Source of the DNA: Myxococcales bacterium | Lineage (GTDB): Bacteria; Myxococcota_A; UBA9042 | NCBI GenBank assembly: GCA_023954815.1 | Contig: JAGSHB010000001.1 | Coordinates: 62,001-126,000, forward strand | Direction of reading: 5' to 3' | Length of the DNA stretch: 64,000 nucleotides | Shown: in pieces, positions 26,375 to 35,745 of the stretch | How the letters are laid out: each line of letters begins with the position of its first letter | How positions within the stretch are numbered: position 1 is the first letter of the stretch | Notes under the pieces: model-generated | What the model saw: the letters and a program-made list of their open reading frames with translations, nothing else | What the model was told of the DNA's origin: nothing | The model's database searches: none | Translations under genes and position numbers: made by a program

Positions 26375-29300
26375 ATGCTCTCACCCCAATGTCGCATCGG
26401 CTCGATGGCCATGTTCTCCAACGCGCTCTGTTGTATTGCGCTCCTCAGCGCGCTCGGCTGCAGTCCTGAGCCCGAGGTCAAGCCCGACGCAGGCACCACA
26501 GGCGCGGACGCTGTGGACACCAACGGTGGGGTTGAGGTCGTGCAGGGCGATACCGACGAACAGACCGACACCGACGAGGGGGATACGGGCGGAGCGGACG
26601 AGTGCAAGGTCGACAAGGATTGCGACGGCAAAATCAAGTACGACGAGACCGACGAGAGCAATCTCTGCAAGGCGCCCGCCTGCGTGGCCGGCAAGTGCGA
26701 GTTGAAGGCCAAGGCCACCGGCGCTGATTGCGACGACGGCAAGGGCTGCACCGACACAGACAAGTGCAACGGTCAGGGCGAATGCAAGGGCGTCATCAAC
26801 TGCAAGGCCGAGGTCTGCAACGAGCCCATTTGCCTCAATGACGGCACGTGCAGCTCCAAAGCCATCCCGGTCGCTTTGAAAGAGAAGTGCGACGACGGCA
26901 ACGCCTGTACCGAAAACGATCTATGCGGATTTGGCTCCTGTGGCGGCACAGCGTTCGACGTGCAGACCAAGTGCGATGACGATGAAAGCTGCACCACCGA
27001 GTCTTGCGACAAGGACAAGGGGTGCTTGAGCACGCCGAAGGACAAGGGAGTGGCGTGTACGGATGAAAATGCGTGCACTGACTCAGACAAATGCGACGAC
27101 AAGGGCAAGTGCCAGGCGGGAACACCGGTCAAGTGCACCGCATCGAGTGCCTGCTCGAACGCGAAGTGCGACAAAGTAAAGGGCTGCTACGAGGAGCCCT
27201 ATCAGAACGGTGTCACCTGCAACGACGGTGATAAGTGCACCGAAAAAGACGAATGCCAAGGCGGCAAGTGCAAGGGCGACCTGATCGCGGCCGCCATCCC
27301 CCCCAACAGCTGCATCCTGCTCAGTTGCAACAAGACCACCGGCAAGGTCACCAGCACCAACGCCGCCAACGGCAAGGTGTGCTCTGACGAAGACCCCTGT
27401 ACGGACACCGACAAATGCGCCAACGGCATCTGCAAGGGCAAAGTGCGCGTCTGTAACGACAGCAAGCCGTGCACCATCGACGCCTGCAACAAGAAGACAG
27501 GTATCTGCGAGGCGCCAGCGGTCAAAGACGGCACCAAGTGCGACGACGGCAACAAGTGCACCGAGAAAGACGGCTGTCTCAAGGGCGTGTGCACCGGCGA
27601 CAACTACACCACCTCAGGTGCTTGCGACGATAAGAACCCTTGTACCAACGACGGTTGCTCGCCGCAGAGTGGCTGCTTCCACGTGCCCAAGGCGGGCGTC
27701 TTCTGTGACGATGGCAACAAGTGCACTGAACTCGACAAGTGCGTGACCGGCAAATGCAAAGGCGTCGCAGCCAAGTGCAGCGACAACCAGCCCTGCACCA
27801 ACGATTCCTGTGACGACAAGACCGGCAAGTGCGTGCACACCACGTTCGATGGCCCATGCGATGACGGCAACAAGTGCACCACGGATGACGTCTGTACTAA
27901 GGGCAAGTGTGGCGGTAAGACGGTCACCTGCAATGACGACAACACCTGCACCACGGACGTCTGCGACACGGTGACGGGCTGCAAGTTCATCCCGCTCAAG
28001 GGTGGCTCGCCCTGCAACGACGGCGTCAGCTGCACACTCAACGACCAATGCGACCTGGGCAAATGCAAGGGCACCGACACCTGCGTGACTTGTGACAACG
28101 ATCTCAAGTGTATTCAGTTCGACGATGGCAACCCTTGCAACGGCGTCGCACGCTGCGCGGACTCTCCGAAAGGCAAGGTTTGTCAGGTGGACCCGAAGTC
28201 CATCGTGACCTGCGATCCAGCCGACGATCCGGCTTGCGGCGCCAATATCTGCGACCCGAAGACTGGTAAATGCCAGCTCAACAAGAAGCAGGAGGGCGTG
28301 GTCTGCACGAGCAACAACAAGTGCTTGTCTCTGACGACATGCTCGGAGTCCGGCACCTGCGAGGGCACCACGAAAGACTGCGACGATGATGAGGTCTGCA
28401 CCGTCGACAGCTGCGATCCGAAAGTTGGCTGCAAGAATGTGGCGAAAAAGGACGGCACGAGCTGCGATGATGGCAGCGTCTGCACCGCGGGCGAGGCTTG
28501 CAAGTCCGGCGCCTGCTACAGCGAGCCCTCGCAGAACAAGTGCAAGTGCGATAGCGATGGCGACTGCACCAAGTTCGAGGACGGCGATCTCTGCAACGGC
28601 GTCCAGAAATGCATCGGCAAGCTCTGCATCGTCGGACCCGCGACCAAGGTGACGTGCGACCCGTCCAAGGCCACGTGCACCGAGAACCTGTGCGTGAAGA
28701 AGACGGGTAAGTGCGTGCTGACGCCTAAGAAAGACGGAACGATTTGCGACGACGGCAGCAAGTGCACGATTCAGGACGCTTGTAAGGGCGGAAAGTGCTT
28801 CACCGCTGCCAAATTGAGCTGCGATGACAACAACGCCTGCACCGTCGACGCCTGCGGTCCCATCGCGGGCTGCGTGCACGGCAACATCAGCGAGGGCGGC
28901 CAGTGTGATGACGGCAACGTCTGCACCGAGAGCGACAAGTGCAAGAGCGGCAAATGCGCCGGCGCCAAGAAAGACTGCGGCGACGACAATCCGTGCACCG
29001 TTGACCTATGCGACACCAAGAGCGGCAAGTGCACTGCAGTGCTCGACAACAACCAGTCTTGCAGCGACGGGGACCCGTGCACCATCGGCGACAAATGCCT
29101 CGACGGTGTGTGCAAAGCGGCGGATCTGAAGTGCGACGACGGCAACCCCTGCACGGTCGATGGCTGTGACGGCAAGGGTGGCTGCCTCAATAAGTTGGAG
29201 CTCGGCAAGGACTGCGACGACGGCAATGACTGCACCGCGCTCGACCGCTGCTCCATCGAAGCCAAGTGCGTCGGCAAGAAGAAGGACTGCGACGATGGCA

Positions 29301-32300
29301 GCGCTTGTACGACCGATAGCTGCGTCAAGGGCGCGTGCGTGGTCCAGGCTGCGGTCGGCAAGGCTTGCGACGACGGCAACAAGTGCACTGAGAAAGACGC
29401 CTGTGACAACAAAGGCCAATGCAGCGCGACGCTGGTCAAGTGCGATGACGGCAACGTCTGCACGAAGGTTGCGGGCCCCTGCTCACCGGTCAACGGCTGC
29501 ACCGTGGTTCCCGACGACGGCAAGAACTGCGCTGACGGCAACGCCTGCACCTACTTGGACAAGTGCAAGAACGGCTCCTGCGAAGGCACGGCGGTTAACT
29601 GCAACGACAACAACGTCTGCACGACCGACAACTGCGACGCCAAGACGGGCTGCGTCAACAAGCAGAACACCTGCGACGACGAAAACGACTGCACGTTTGA
29701 TAAATGCGACAACAAGAAGGGCTGTTTGCACAGCGACCTTGACGGCTTCCAGCCCTGTAAAGACGGCAACCCCTGCACCGAGAAGGGCGTCTGCAACAAG
29801 GGCAAGTGCGAGTCCAAGATCAAGAGCTGCGACGACGAGAACGTCTGCACGACGGACAAGTGCAACCCCAAGACCAAGGACGACGATGGCGGCTGCGTGA
29901 ACTTGCCGGTCGAGGATACCGCGACCAAGTGTGATGACGACAAGGCCTGCACCAAAGACAACTGCGACGGCAAGGGTAAGTGCAAGAGCGTCCCACTCGA
30001 CTGCGACGACAGCAACGCTTGCACGACCGACGCTTGCGTGACGGGGAAAGGCTGTCAGTACACGGACCTGAAGGATAATAAGGAGTGCGATGACGGCAAC
30101 GTCTGCTCGAAGGCATCCGTTTGTCATGGCGGCACCTGTATCGCCAAAGACAATGACGCATGCATCAAGTGCAAGACCACGAAAGACTGCAGCGGCGAGG
30201 GCAACAACAACGCTTGTGATGGTCAGCATCTGTGTGTGAAGAAGAAGCCGTCCGATACCTTTGGCGACTGCATCTTCGACAAGACCGTGGTGGAGTGCGA
30301 TTCGACCACCGATACCGCGTGTGCCAAGAACACCTGCAACACCCTGACCGGTACCTGCGCAGTGACGCAGCTGGTCAACGGCAGCAAATGCGACGATGAC
30401 CAGCCCTGCACGGTCGGAGACTCCTGCACCAATGGCGAGTGCAAGCCTGTGGGGCAGGTGGACTGCTCGTCGGTCGCCAATGATTGCAACTCGTCGGCCT
30501 GCCTCATCGATGCCAAATCCGAGAGCGGCTACACCTGCGTGGCGTTGCCCAAGGCGGGTACCATCGTGTGTGACGCCGACGGTGACCCGTGCACCGCTGG
30601 TGACACCTGCGACAACGGCAAGTGCAACGCCGGCAAGGACATCGACTGCAGCGCAGTGGCTGGAGAGTGCGAACTCGCCGCCTGCGTCAAGGGCGACAAA
30701 GGCGGCTTCACCTGCAAGATCAAGCCTGCGCCGGATGGCGCCAAGTGCGATGACGGTCAGCTGTGTACCGCTGGTGATGCCTGCAAGACGGGTAAATGCC
30801 AGGCGGGCACCGGCACGTATGACTGTAGCGGTGACATCAACGAGACGTGCGCGACCGGCGTGTGCGACAAGACGAACAACGGCGGCAAGGGTGGCTGTAC
30901 GGCCAAGCCGAAGAACAACGGCGGCGAGTGCAACTCGGACGACAATGGCTGTACCACGGGCGACAAATGCGCCGCCGGCGTGTGCGTGCCCGGCGTGCCG
31001 CCGGACTGCAACGCCAAGACGAGCGCCTGTACCCAGGGCGCCTGCAAGAGCACCGGTAAGACCACGTACTCGTGCATCGCAGCGCCGGTGAAGGAGAGCA
31101 AGCCCTGTGAGGCCGACAAGAACGGCTGCACCTTGGACGACAAGTGCCTCTCCGGTAAGTGCGTGCCTGGCAAGATGAAGGACTGCAGCTCCCTCGACGG
31201 CAGCGGCGGGTGCCAAATTGGTGCCTGCGAGCCGATCTCGTCGAGCCAGGGCAAGTGCGTGTCCAAGCCCGCCAAGACCGGCGTGCCATGCGACGCGGAT
31301 GGGAATGGGTGTACGCAAAATGACGCATGCAACGGCAAGGGCGCGTGCCAGCCGGGTACGGCCGTTAACTGTCTCAAGCAGACCAGCGGTTGCGGTCAGG
31401 GCACCTGCAAGTCGGTGTCGAAGGACAAATTCGAGTGTTCGACGGACGCCAAGCCTAAGGGCACCAAATGCGATGCTGATGCGGACGGTTGTACGATAGA
31501 TGACACGTGCGACGGGGCCGGCAAGTGTGTGGCCGGTAAGGCGCCAGACTGCTCCAAGGAAGACAAAGGTGCCTGCATCGTGGGCGGTTGCACCAACAAG
31601 GGCAGCACGTTGTACATCTGTGAGGCCTACCCGAAGAAGAATGGCGAGACCTGTGACGCAGACAAGAATGGCTGCACGGTGAAGGACTCGTGCCAGTTCG
31701 GATTCTGCAATCCGGGTGTGCTTGAGACCTGCAAGAACCTGCAGTCTGAGTGCGCGTCCGCCAAATGCGAGACAGACGGCGCCACGGCGTTCAAGTGCAA
31801 AGTCACACCTGTCGTGAGCTACCCGCCGCTGACGAAGACGCAGATCTGCGATCCCAAGGCGAAGCCCGGTGACAAGGGGGCCTGCAGCGCTGGCTACAAG
31901 TGCGACCTGCCAGCGGGTAGCACGGCCGATCCGACCTGCATCCCGACCGTGACGGTCAGCTGCAACGACGGCGACAAGTGCGTGCAGACAGCTATCTGTG
32001 AAGGTGGCCTCTGCAAGCCGGCGGAGCAGAAGGACTGTGACGACAAAGACCCGTGCACCCTCGACGCGTGCAAGGACGGCACATGTTCCAACGTGAAGAT
32101 TCAGGGCTGCGGTACCTGTCTGGCGCAGGGCTTCGAGGCTGACCTCCTGACCGGCGTTGCCTTACAGGCCTACGACAAGGCCATGGTGCTTGAGCGTGTG
32201 GCTGGCGGCGCCCCCGAGGGTACGAGCTCGATGGGGTGGAAGTGGGACGGCACCAAGGACGCTAAGGCCACCGATACGGCGGTCGACATCAGTGCGCGTA

Positions 32301-33652
32301 TCGTCTTGCGCCGGCTCTACCTGGAAGCCAATGCGGCGCAATCGCTGACGTTCTCCTATAAGGCCACGGCTACTAACGAAGGCTGCGCGGATGTCATGGT
32401 CAACGGCAAGTCTGTCTGGCAGAAGTGCGGCGCCGTGGCTGGCTCCGAGAAGAGCGGCTATCAGGCCCAGACCGTCAGCCTCGCGGCCTACGCTGGTCAG
32501 TCAGTCGACATCGCCTTCAGTGTCGCCGAGCGCTACACGAAGAAGACCAAGGGTGAGATTCGCGTCGACGACATCAAGGTTCGTGGCAAGTGCGCGGCGA
32601 GCTGTATGGGCACCGATCTCGAGGTGCCGAGCCGCGGTGGTTCGAAGCTGGCGAAAGCGCGTGCCGTTCCACAGCCGTGGAGGCTCAAGGCCGACGCGGT
32701 GAACTTCCTCAGTTGGAAGGTCAATGACAAGGACGGTCACAGTGGATCGGCCTCCTTGCGCGCGGCTTGGTCCGGAGGCTCTCCCGATGGCAAGTCCTAC
32801 GGGGCGTCGATCACCGTTCCCGGCATCACCGTGCTCACCGACACCAAGCTGTACTTCGCGCTGCGGGCCAAGACGCTCGGAGAGGCGGGCTGTGGTGGCG
32901 ACACGCTCACGGTGACGGTCAATGGCTCGAAGCTCTACCAGGCCTGCGACAAGTCGGCGAATTGGAAGGCCGTGGCTGTCGATCTCAAGTCATTCGCTGG
33001 CAAGACCGTCGATGTGGTGATTACCGCTGCAGCCGGCAAGACGAAGTCAGCCGCTGGGGTCTTCGAGATCGACGACGTGGCTGTCACCGGCAAATGTACG
33101 TACCTCTGTTACCACGAGACGTTCAACGGTAGCCTCGGCAGCCTGAAGTCGGGCGCACTGCCCGCGAACTCCACGACATGGGCATACGTCACCGACAATG
33201 TAGTGTCGAAACCGGGAGCGGCTCGCGTGGTTCACACCAAGTCCACGAATGTTGGTGTGACGTCGATGTTGGATACGGCGGCTGACTACCCAGCGACAAT
33301 GACCGTGCCGGTGATGGGCGCGAGCATGGAGATGCAGGTCAATCTGTTCATCAAGGGCAAGCCCGAGGGCTGCCTCGAGCCGTTCAGCAAAGGCTACGAC
33401 CCGACAAAGGCCCCTGCGTTCATCGGCGTGCTGACGTCGCAGGTGGTCGACGCGACCTTGCCGAAGCAGTGGCAGACCGCAGTACCGCTTTCGTCGCGCT
33501 GTCAGTCCAGCTCGGGCTATAGCAAGCACACAATGCCGTTCTCAGACACGCTCAATGGCACCGAGATCACACCGATGATCGTTGGTAATCGGGTCAAGGG
33601 TGTCGACGAGCTGAAGTTCTACGTCGACGACATCAAGATGCTGTGTAAGTAA
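26375..33652 (+). CDS. Giant Cys-rich repeat lipoprotein (2425 residues)
   Basis: ATG 26375 follows AGGG about 8 nt upstream. The N-terminal signal ends in the lipobox LSALGC near residue 29, followed by a Thr/Asp-rich linker. Residues from about 70 to 1910 hold about 45 tandem units of the form CDDGNxCTxxDxC/GKC, each roughly 40 residues with six or more Cys. I counted the CxDxxxCT cores by eye. The last 500 residues change character: three beta-rich modules (two contain VMVNGKSVWQKC and VTVNGSKLYQAC and end in IRVDDIKV or FEIDDVAV) that look like jelly-roll adhesion domains. No protease or hydrolase motif is seen. A role as a long surface fibre or adhesin is inference. A GC-rich hairpin follows the stop at about 33670-33701. 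Confidence 0.9.
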   Translation: MLSPQCRIGSMAMFSNALCCIALLSALGCSPEPEVKPDAGTTGADAVDTNGGVEVVQGDTDEQTDTDEGDTGGADECKVDKDCDGKIKYDETDESNLCKAPACVAGKCELKAKATGADCDDGKGCTDTDKCNGQGECKGVINCKAEVCNEPICLNDGTCSSKAIPVALKEKCDDGNACTENDLCGFGSCGGTAFDVQTKCDDDESCTTESCDKDKGCLSTPKDKGVACTDENACTDSDKCDDKGKCQAGTPVKCTASSACSNAKCDKVKGCYEEPYQNGVTCNDGDKCTEKDECQGGKCKGDLIAAAIPPNSCILLSCNKTTGKVTSTNAANGKVCSDEDPCTDTDKCANGICKGKVRVCNDSKPCTIDACNKKTGICEAPAVKDGTKCDDGNKCTEKDGCLKGVCTGDNYTTSGACDDKNPCTNDGCSPQSGCFHVPKAGVFCDDGNKCTELDKCVTGKCKGVAAKCSDNQPCTNDSCDDKTGKCVHTTFDGPCDDGNKCTTDDVCTKGKCGGKTVTCNDDNTCTTDVCDTVTGCKFIPLKGGSPCNDGVSCTLNDQCDLGKCKGTDTCVTCDNDLKCIQFDDGNPCNGVARCADSPKGKVCQVDPKSIVTCDPADDPACGANICDPKTGKCQLNKKQEGVVCTSNNKCLSLTTCSESGTCEGTTKDCDDDEVCTVDSCDPKVGCKNVAKKDGTSCDDGSVCTAGEACKSGACYSEPSQNKCKCDSDGDCTKFEDGDLCNGVQKCIGKLCIVGPATKVTCDPSKATCTENLCVKKTGKCVLTPKKDGTICDDGSKCTIQDACKGGKCFTAAKLSCDDNNACTVDACGPIAGCVHGNISEGGQCDDGNVCTESDKCKSGKCAGAKKDCGDDNPCTVDLCDTKSGKCTAVLDNNQSCSDGDPCTIGDKCLDGVCKAADLKCDDGNPCTVDGCDGKGGCLNKLELGKDCDDGNDCTALDRCSIEAKCVGKKKDCDDGSACTTDSCVKGACVVQAAVGKACDDGNKCTEKDACDNKGQCSATLVKCDDGNVCTKVAGPCSPVNGCTVVPDDGKNCADGNACTYLDKCKNGSCEGTAVNCNDNNVCTTDNCDAKTGCVNKQNTCDDENDCTFDKCDNKKGCLHSDLDGFQPCKDGNPCTEKGVCNKGKCESKIKSCDDENVCTTDKCNPKTKDDDGGCVNLPVEDTATKCDDDKACTKDNCDGKGKCKSVPLDCDDSNACTTDACVTGKGCQYTDLKDNKECDDGNVCSKASVCHGGTCIAKDNDACIKCKTTKDCSGEGNNNACDGQHLCVKKKPSDTFGDCIFDKTVVECDSTTDTACAKNTCNTLTGTCAVTQLVNGSKCDDDQPCTVGDSCTNGECKPVGQVDCSSVANDCNSSACLIDAKSESGYTCVALPKAGTIVCDADGDPCTAGDTCDNGKCNAGKDIDCSAVAGECELAACVKGDKGGFTCKIKPAPDGAKCDDGQLCTAGDACKTGKCQAGTGTYDCSGDINETCATGVCDKTNNGGKGGCTAKPKNNGGECNSDDNGCTTGDKCAAGVCVPGVPPDCNAKTSACTQGACKSTGKTTYSCIAAPVKESKPCEADKNGCTLDDKCLSGKCVPGKMKDCSSLDGSGGCQIGACEPISSSQGKCVSKPAKTGVPCDADGNGCTQNDACNGKGACQPGTAVNCLKQTSGCGQGTCKSVSKDKFECSTDAKPKGTKCDADADGCTIDDTCDGAGKCVAGKAPDCSKEDKGACIVGGCTNKGSTLYICEAYPKKNGETCDADKNGCTVKDSCQFGFCNPGVLETCKNLQSECASAKCETDGATAFKCKVTPVVSYPPLTKTQICDPKAKPGDKGACSAGYKCDLPAGSTADPTCIPTVTVSCNDGDKCVQTAICEGGLCKPAEQKDCDDKDPCTLDACKDGTCSNVKIQGCGTCLAQGFEADLLTGVALQAYDKAMVLERVAGGAPEGTSSMGWKWDGTKDAKATDTAVDISARIVLRRLYLEANAAQSLTFSYKATATNEGCADVMVNGKSVWQKCGAVAGSEKSGYQAQTVSLAAYAGQSVDIAFSVAERYTKKTKGEIRVDDIKVRGKCAASCMGTDLEVPSRGGSKLAKARAVPQPWRLKADAVNFLSWKVNDKDGHSGSASLRAAWSGGSPDGKSYGASITVPGITVLTDTKLYFALRAKTLGEAGCGGDTLTVTVNGSKLYQACDKSANWKAVAVDLKSFAGKTVDVVITAAAGKTKSAAGVFEIDDVAVTGKCTYLCYHETFNGSLGSLKSGALPANSTTWAYVTDNVVSKPGAARVVHTKSTNVGVTSMLDTAADYPATMTVPVMGASMEMQVNLFIKGKPEGCLEPFSKGYDPTKAPAFIGVLTSQVVDATLPKQWQTAVPLSSRCQSSSGYSKHTMPFSDTLNGTEITPMIVGNRVKGVDELKFYVDDIKMLCK

Positions 33653-33669
33653 GGGCGAACTATCACGTC

Positions 33670-33701
33670 GCGCATCCCGGGGCGGGCTCGCCTCGGGGTG
33701 C
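33670..33701. terminator. Hairpin between convergent genes
   Basis: CGCATCCCGGGG and CCTCGGGGTGCG can pair over 12 bp with a few G-T or mismatched positions around an 8-nt loop. It lies just after the giant gene stop. There is no T run, so intrinsic termination is uncertain. Confidence 0.3.
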
Positions 33702-33796
33702 GTGTACGTTCGGTCTACGGCACACGCCACTGAGTCGGGCAGCTGATACTAACCGTGCAATGAAGTACGTGTGGATCGTCGTGGGCGGCTAGGCGC

Positions 33797-34543
33797 TCAG
33801 CTGTCGGAGACGTCGACTGCGTTCGCTCGGACGAGCTGGCTGATCACAGAGCAGGCCTCGATCGTCCGCAGCCCGGAAGCATCAATGAGCTGTTGCACGG
33901 ACATCATGCCATCGATGAGCGACCAGATCGTCTGTACTTTTTCGATGGCAAAGTAGCCAGGCGGCATATTCGGTCCGTCGTCGGGCAGTGAAATGACACG
34001 GTCAAAGGGGCCGAATACGTTGTGGTAGTAGTCCAGCAGTCGGCTCTCATTGTGCGCGAGGAACGACTCGATCTGCGGGGCGATGGGCGCGACGACGATG
34101 AGCCGCTCCAAGGAGACAAGCGCGCCCTCACGGTCGCCAATCTCAAATAGCGCGCGGACGTCGTTGTACAGGTGGCCCGCCATGTGGCTCGGCATGATCG
34201 ATTGCTTGAGCCTGATCTTGCGACGAACCTCTGGGCCTGAGAGGACAATGGTCTCGGCGCGCGCGAATTGATCGGGCGCTTGAGTCTCGGCTTCGAGGAA
34301 CGCTTCTGCTTCCGCTTCGGAGTCGTCCTCCAAGATTTCCAGGTCCGCCTCGTCGATCAACTCGTCAGTCAGCGCTTCTGGGCTGAGTTCGGCGAGAATT
34401 TCGTCCAGCTCATCGAGCGCTGACAACAACGCGGCGACGCGGTCATCAATCGATAGACTCTCGACACTTGCACGACGAGCCACGGCCCATTCAGCGTCAC
34501 CCGCTGGGGCTTGTGGATCCAGCGGCAATCCAGGCTCGACCAT
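33797..34543 (-). CDS. Cytoplasmic protein of unknown function with C-terminal winged-helix-like module
   Basis: The 248-residue product starts best at ATG 34543; a TTG at 34561 is the other option. No signal or membrane helix is present. Residues 35-100 are very acidic (DELDEILAELSPEAL, EILEDDSEAEAEAFLEAE). The C-terminal 60 residues (YFAIEKVQTIWSLIDGMMSVQQLIDASGL, given in two parts) match the general pattern of small helix-turn-helix modules found at the end of many myxobacterial signalling proteins, where the first part IEKVQTIWSLIDGMMS precedes VQQLIDASGL and VISQLVRANAV. A TPR-like stretch lies between. A signalling or scaffold role is inference. Confidence 0.7.
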   Translation of the reverse strand: MVEPGLPLDPQAPAGDAEWAVARRASVESLSIDDRVAALLSALDELDEILAELSPEALTDELIDEADLEILEDDSEAEAEAFLEAETQAPDQFARAETIVLSGPEVRRKIRLKQSIMPSHMAGHLYNDVRALFEIGDREGALVSLERLIVVAPIAPQIESFLAHNESRLLDYYHNVFGPFDRVISLPDDGPNMPPGYFAIEKVQTIWSLIDGMMSVQQLIDASGLRTIEACSVISQLVRANAVDVSDS

Positions 34544-34567
34544 GCTCAAAACGCGCTCCAATCCATG

Positions 34568-34598
34568 CTGACCGATGCCAACTTCCGGAGAGTATAAT
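34568..34598 (+). promoter_or_regulatory. Candidate promoter upstream of the S4-type pseudouridine synthase
   Basis: A perfect TATAAT (34593-34598) lies 19 nt after CTGACC (34568-34573). The spacing is long by two. It would give a leader of about 210 nt to the ATG at 34816. Confidence 0.3.
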
Positions 34599-34815
34599 GC
34601 AGGCCACCGTCCCTGCCCAGATACCTACCCAAAGTCCGTGAAGACATCTTCAATTTGCAGGTGACACATTCCCAGCTGAGACCGACAAACGGCCGCCTTT
34701 ACGGTCTGCAACGCCCATGGCGACCGAACTGGATGCTTCCCAAAACCCCACCGATCCACGCTTTTTGCGCTCGCACAATCGGCAGCGCAGGGGTACACAG
34801 GGGGTTGGAGGACTC

Positions 34816-35745
34816 ATGGAAGCGCAATCGGGACAACAGGGACGCTGCCTTACCGGCACTGTCGTAGCAGCTGGCCGGCTCGATCGTGCGGTCGGTGCGA
34901 TTAGCGGTTTGTCTCGCCGGCATGCGGGGAAGGCTATCGTTGCGGGCGGCGTCTATGTCGATGGCAGGCGCTGTCGGCTGGCGGGAGCGCCGGTGCGGAC
35001 CGGTCAGCAGCTTGAGGTTTGGCCGGATGCCGAACCCGTTCCGCACGACGCAGACCTCGAGATCTTGCAGGACACGGGAGGGCTCTGGATCGTCGACAAA
35101 CCAGCAGGGCTATCGACCTCTCCGCCTAGGCAGGGCGGCGACTCGCTGACCGATCGCCTCTCCCATCGTTTTGATCAGCCGGTGCACGCGTCTCACCGCA
35201 TCGATCGCGACGTGTCAGGGCTGCTGGCTGTGGCGAAGGACGCAGAGACACGCACGGCTCTGGACCGGGCCCTGCGCGAGCGCACCGTCGCACGCGGTTA
35301 TCTCGCGCTTGTACGTACGTGGGTGGCGCCCGCTGCCATGACGATCAGTGAGCCCTTGCACACGCAGCGCGGCCGCACGCAGATCGCGCCATGGGGACTG
35401 CCCGCCACCACGCATATCGTGCCGCTTGGCTTTGAACCTGGGCTCGCCCTCGTCGGCGTTCGGTTGGAGTCGGGGCGCACCCATCAGGCGCGTGCTCATC
35501 TCGCTCATGCGATCGGCGCCATCGCGGGCGACAAGTGGTATGGCGACGTCGGACCGAAGTTCGCACGTGTCGCTCTGCACGCGGCGTGGCTCCGGATTCC
35601 ATCGCTCGCCGGCGCGCCTGGTGTGACGCTATCTCGTGAGCCAGGCCCTGATTTTTGGGCCGCTGGTGACGTCAGCTTGCCTGCGGACTGGGAAGCGCAT
35701 TTGACTGCGCTTGGTTCAACTGGCGGAGCATCTTCCGTAGCTTGA
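34816..35745 (+). CDS. RluA-family pseudouridine synthase with N-terminal S4-like domain
   Basis: The catalytic signature HRIDRDVSGLLAVAKD contains the active-site Asp. WIVDKPAGLSTSP and the substrate-side ESGRTHQARAHLAHA complete the RluA pattern. The first 80 residues (LDRAVGAISGLSRRHAGKAIVAGGVYVDG, as an S4 RNA-binding fold) distinguish it from the shorter enzyme at 7877; the S4 stretch reads SRRHAGKAIVAGGVYVDG. ATG 34816 follows GGAGG by 5 nt and gives 309 residues. A longer frame from 34717 lacks such a site. The 3' end overlaps the convergent hydrolase gene by 74 bp. The RNA target is unknown. Confidence 0.92.
   Translation: MEAQSGQQGRCLTGTVVAAGRLDRAVGAISGLSRRHAGKAIVAGGVYVDGRRCRLAGAPVRTGQQLEVWPDAEPVPHDADLEILQDTGGLWIVDKPAGLSTSPPRQGGDSLTDRLSHRFDQPVHASHRIDRDVSGLLAVAKDAETRTALDRALRERTVARGYLALVRTWVAPAAMTISEPLHTQRGRTQIAPWGLPATTHIVPLGFEPGLALVGVRLESGRTHQARAHLAHAIGAIAGDKWYGDVGPKFARVALHAAWLRIPSLAGAPGVTLSREPGPDFWAAGDVSLPADWEAHLTALGSTGGASSVA

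Noticed and set aside
27614-31318. Long minus-strand frames opposite the giant Cys-rich gene
   Set aside because: The plus frame has the lipobox and regular Cys repeats. The repeated DNA simply keeps other frames open.
26375-33652. CRISPR-like array in the repeat-rich stretch
   Set aside because: The repeats are coding, in frame, diverged and without constant spacers; no cas gene is near.
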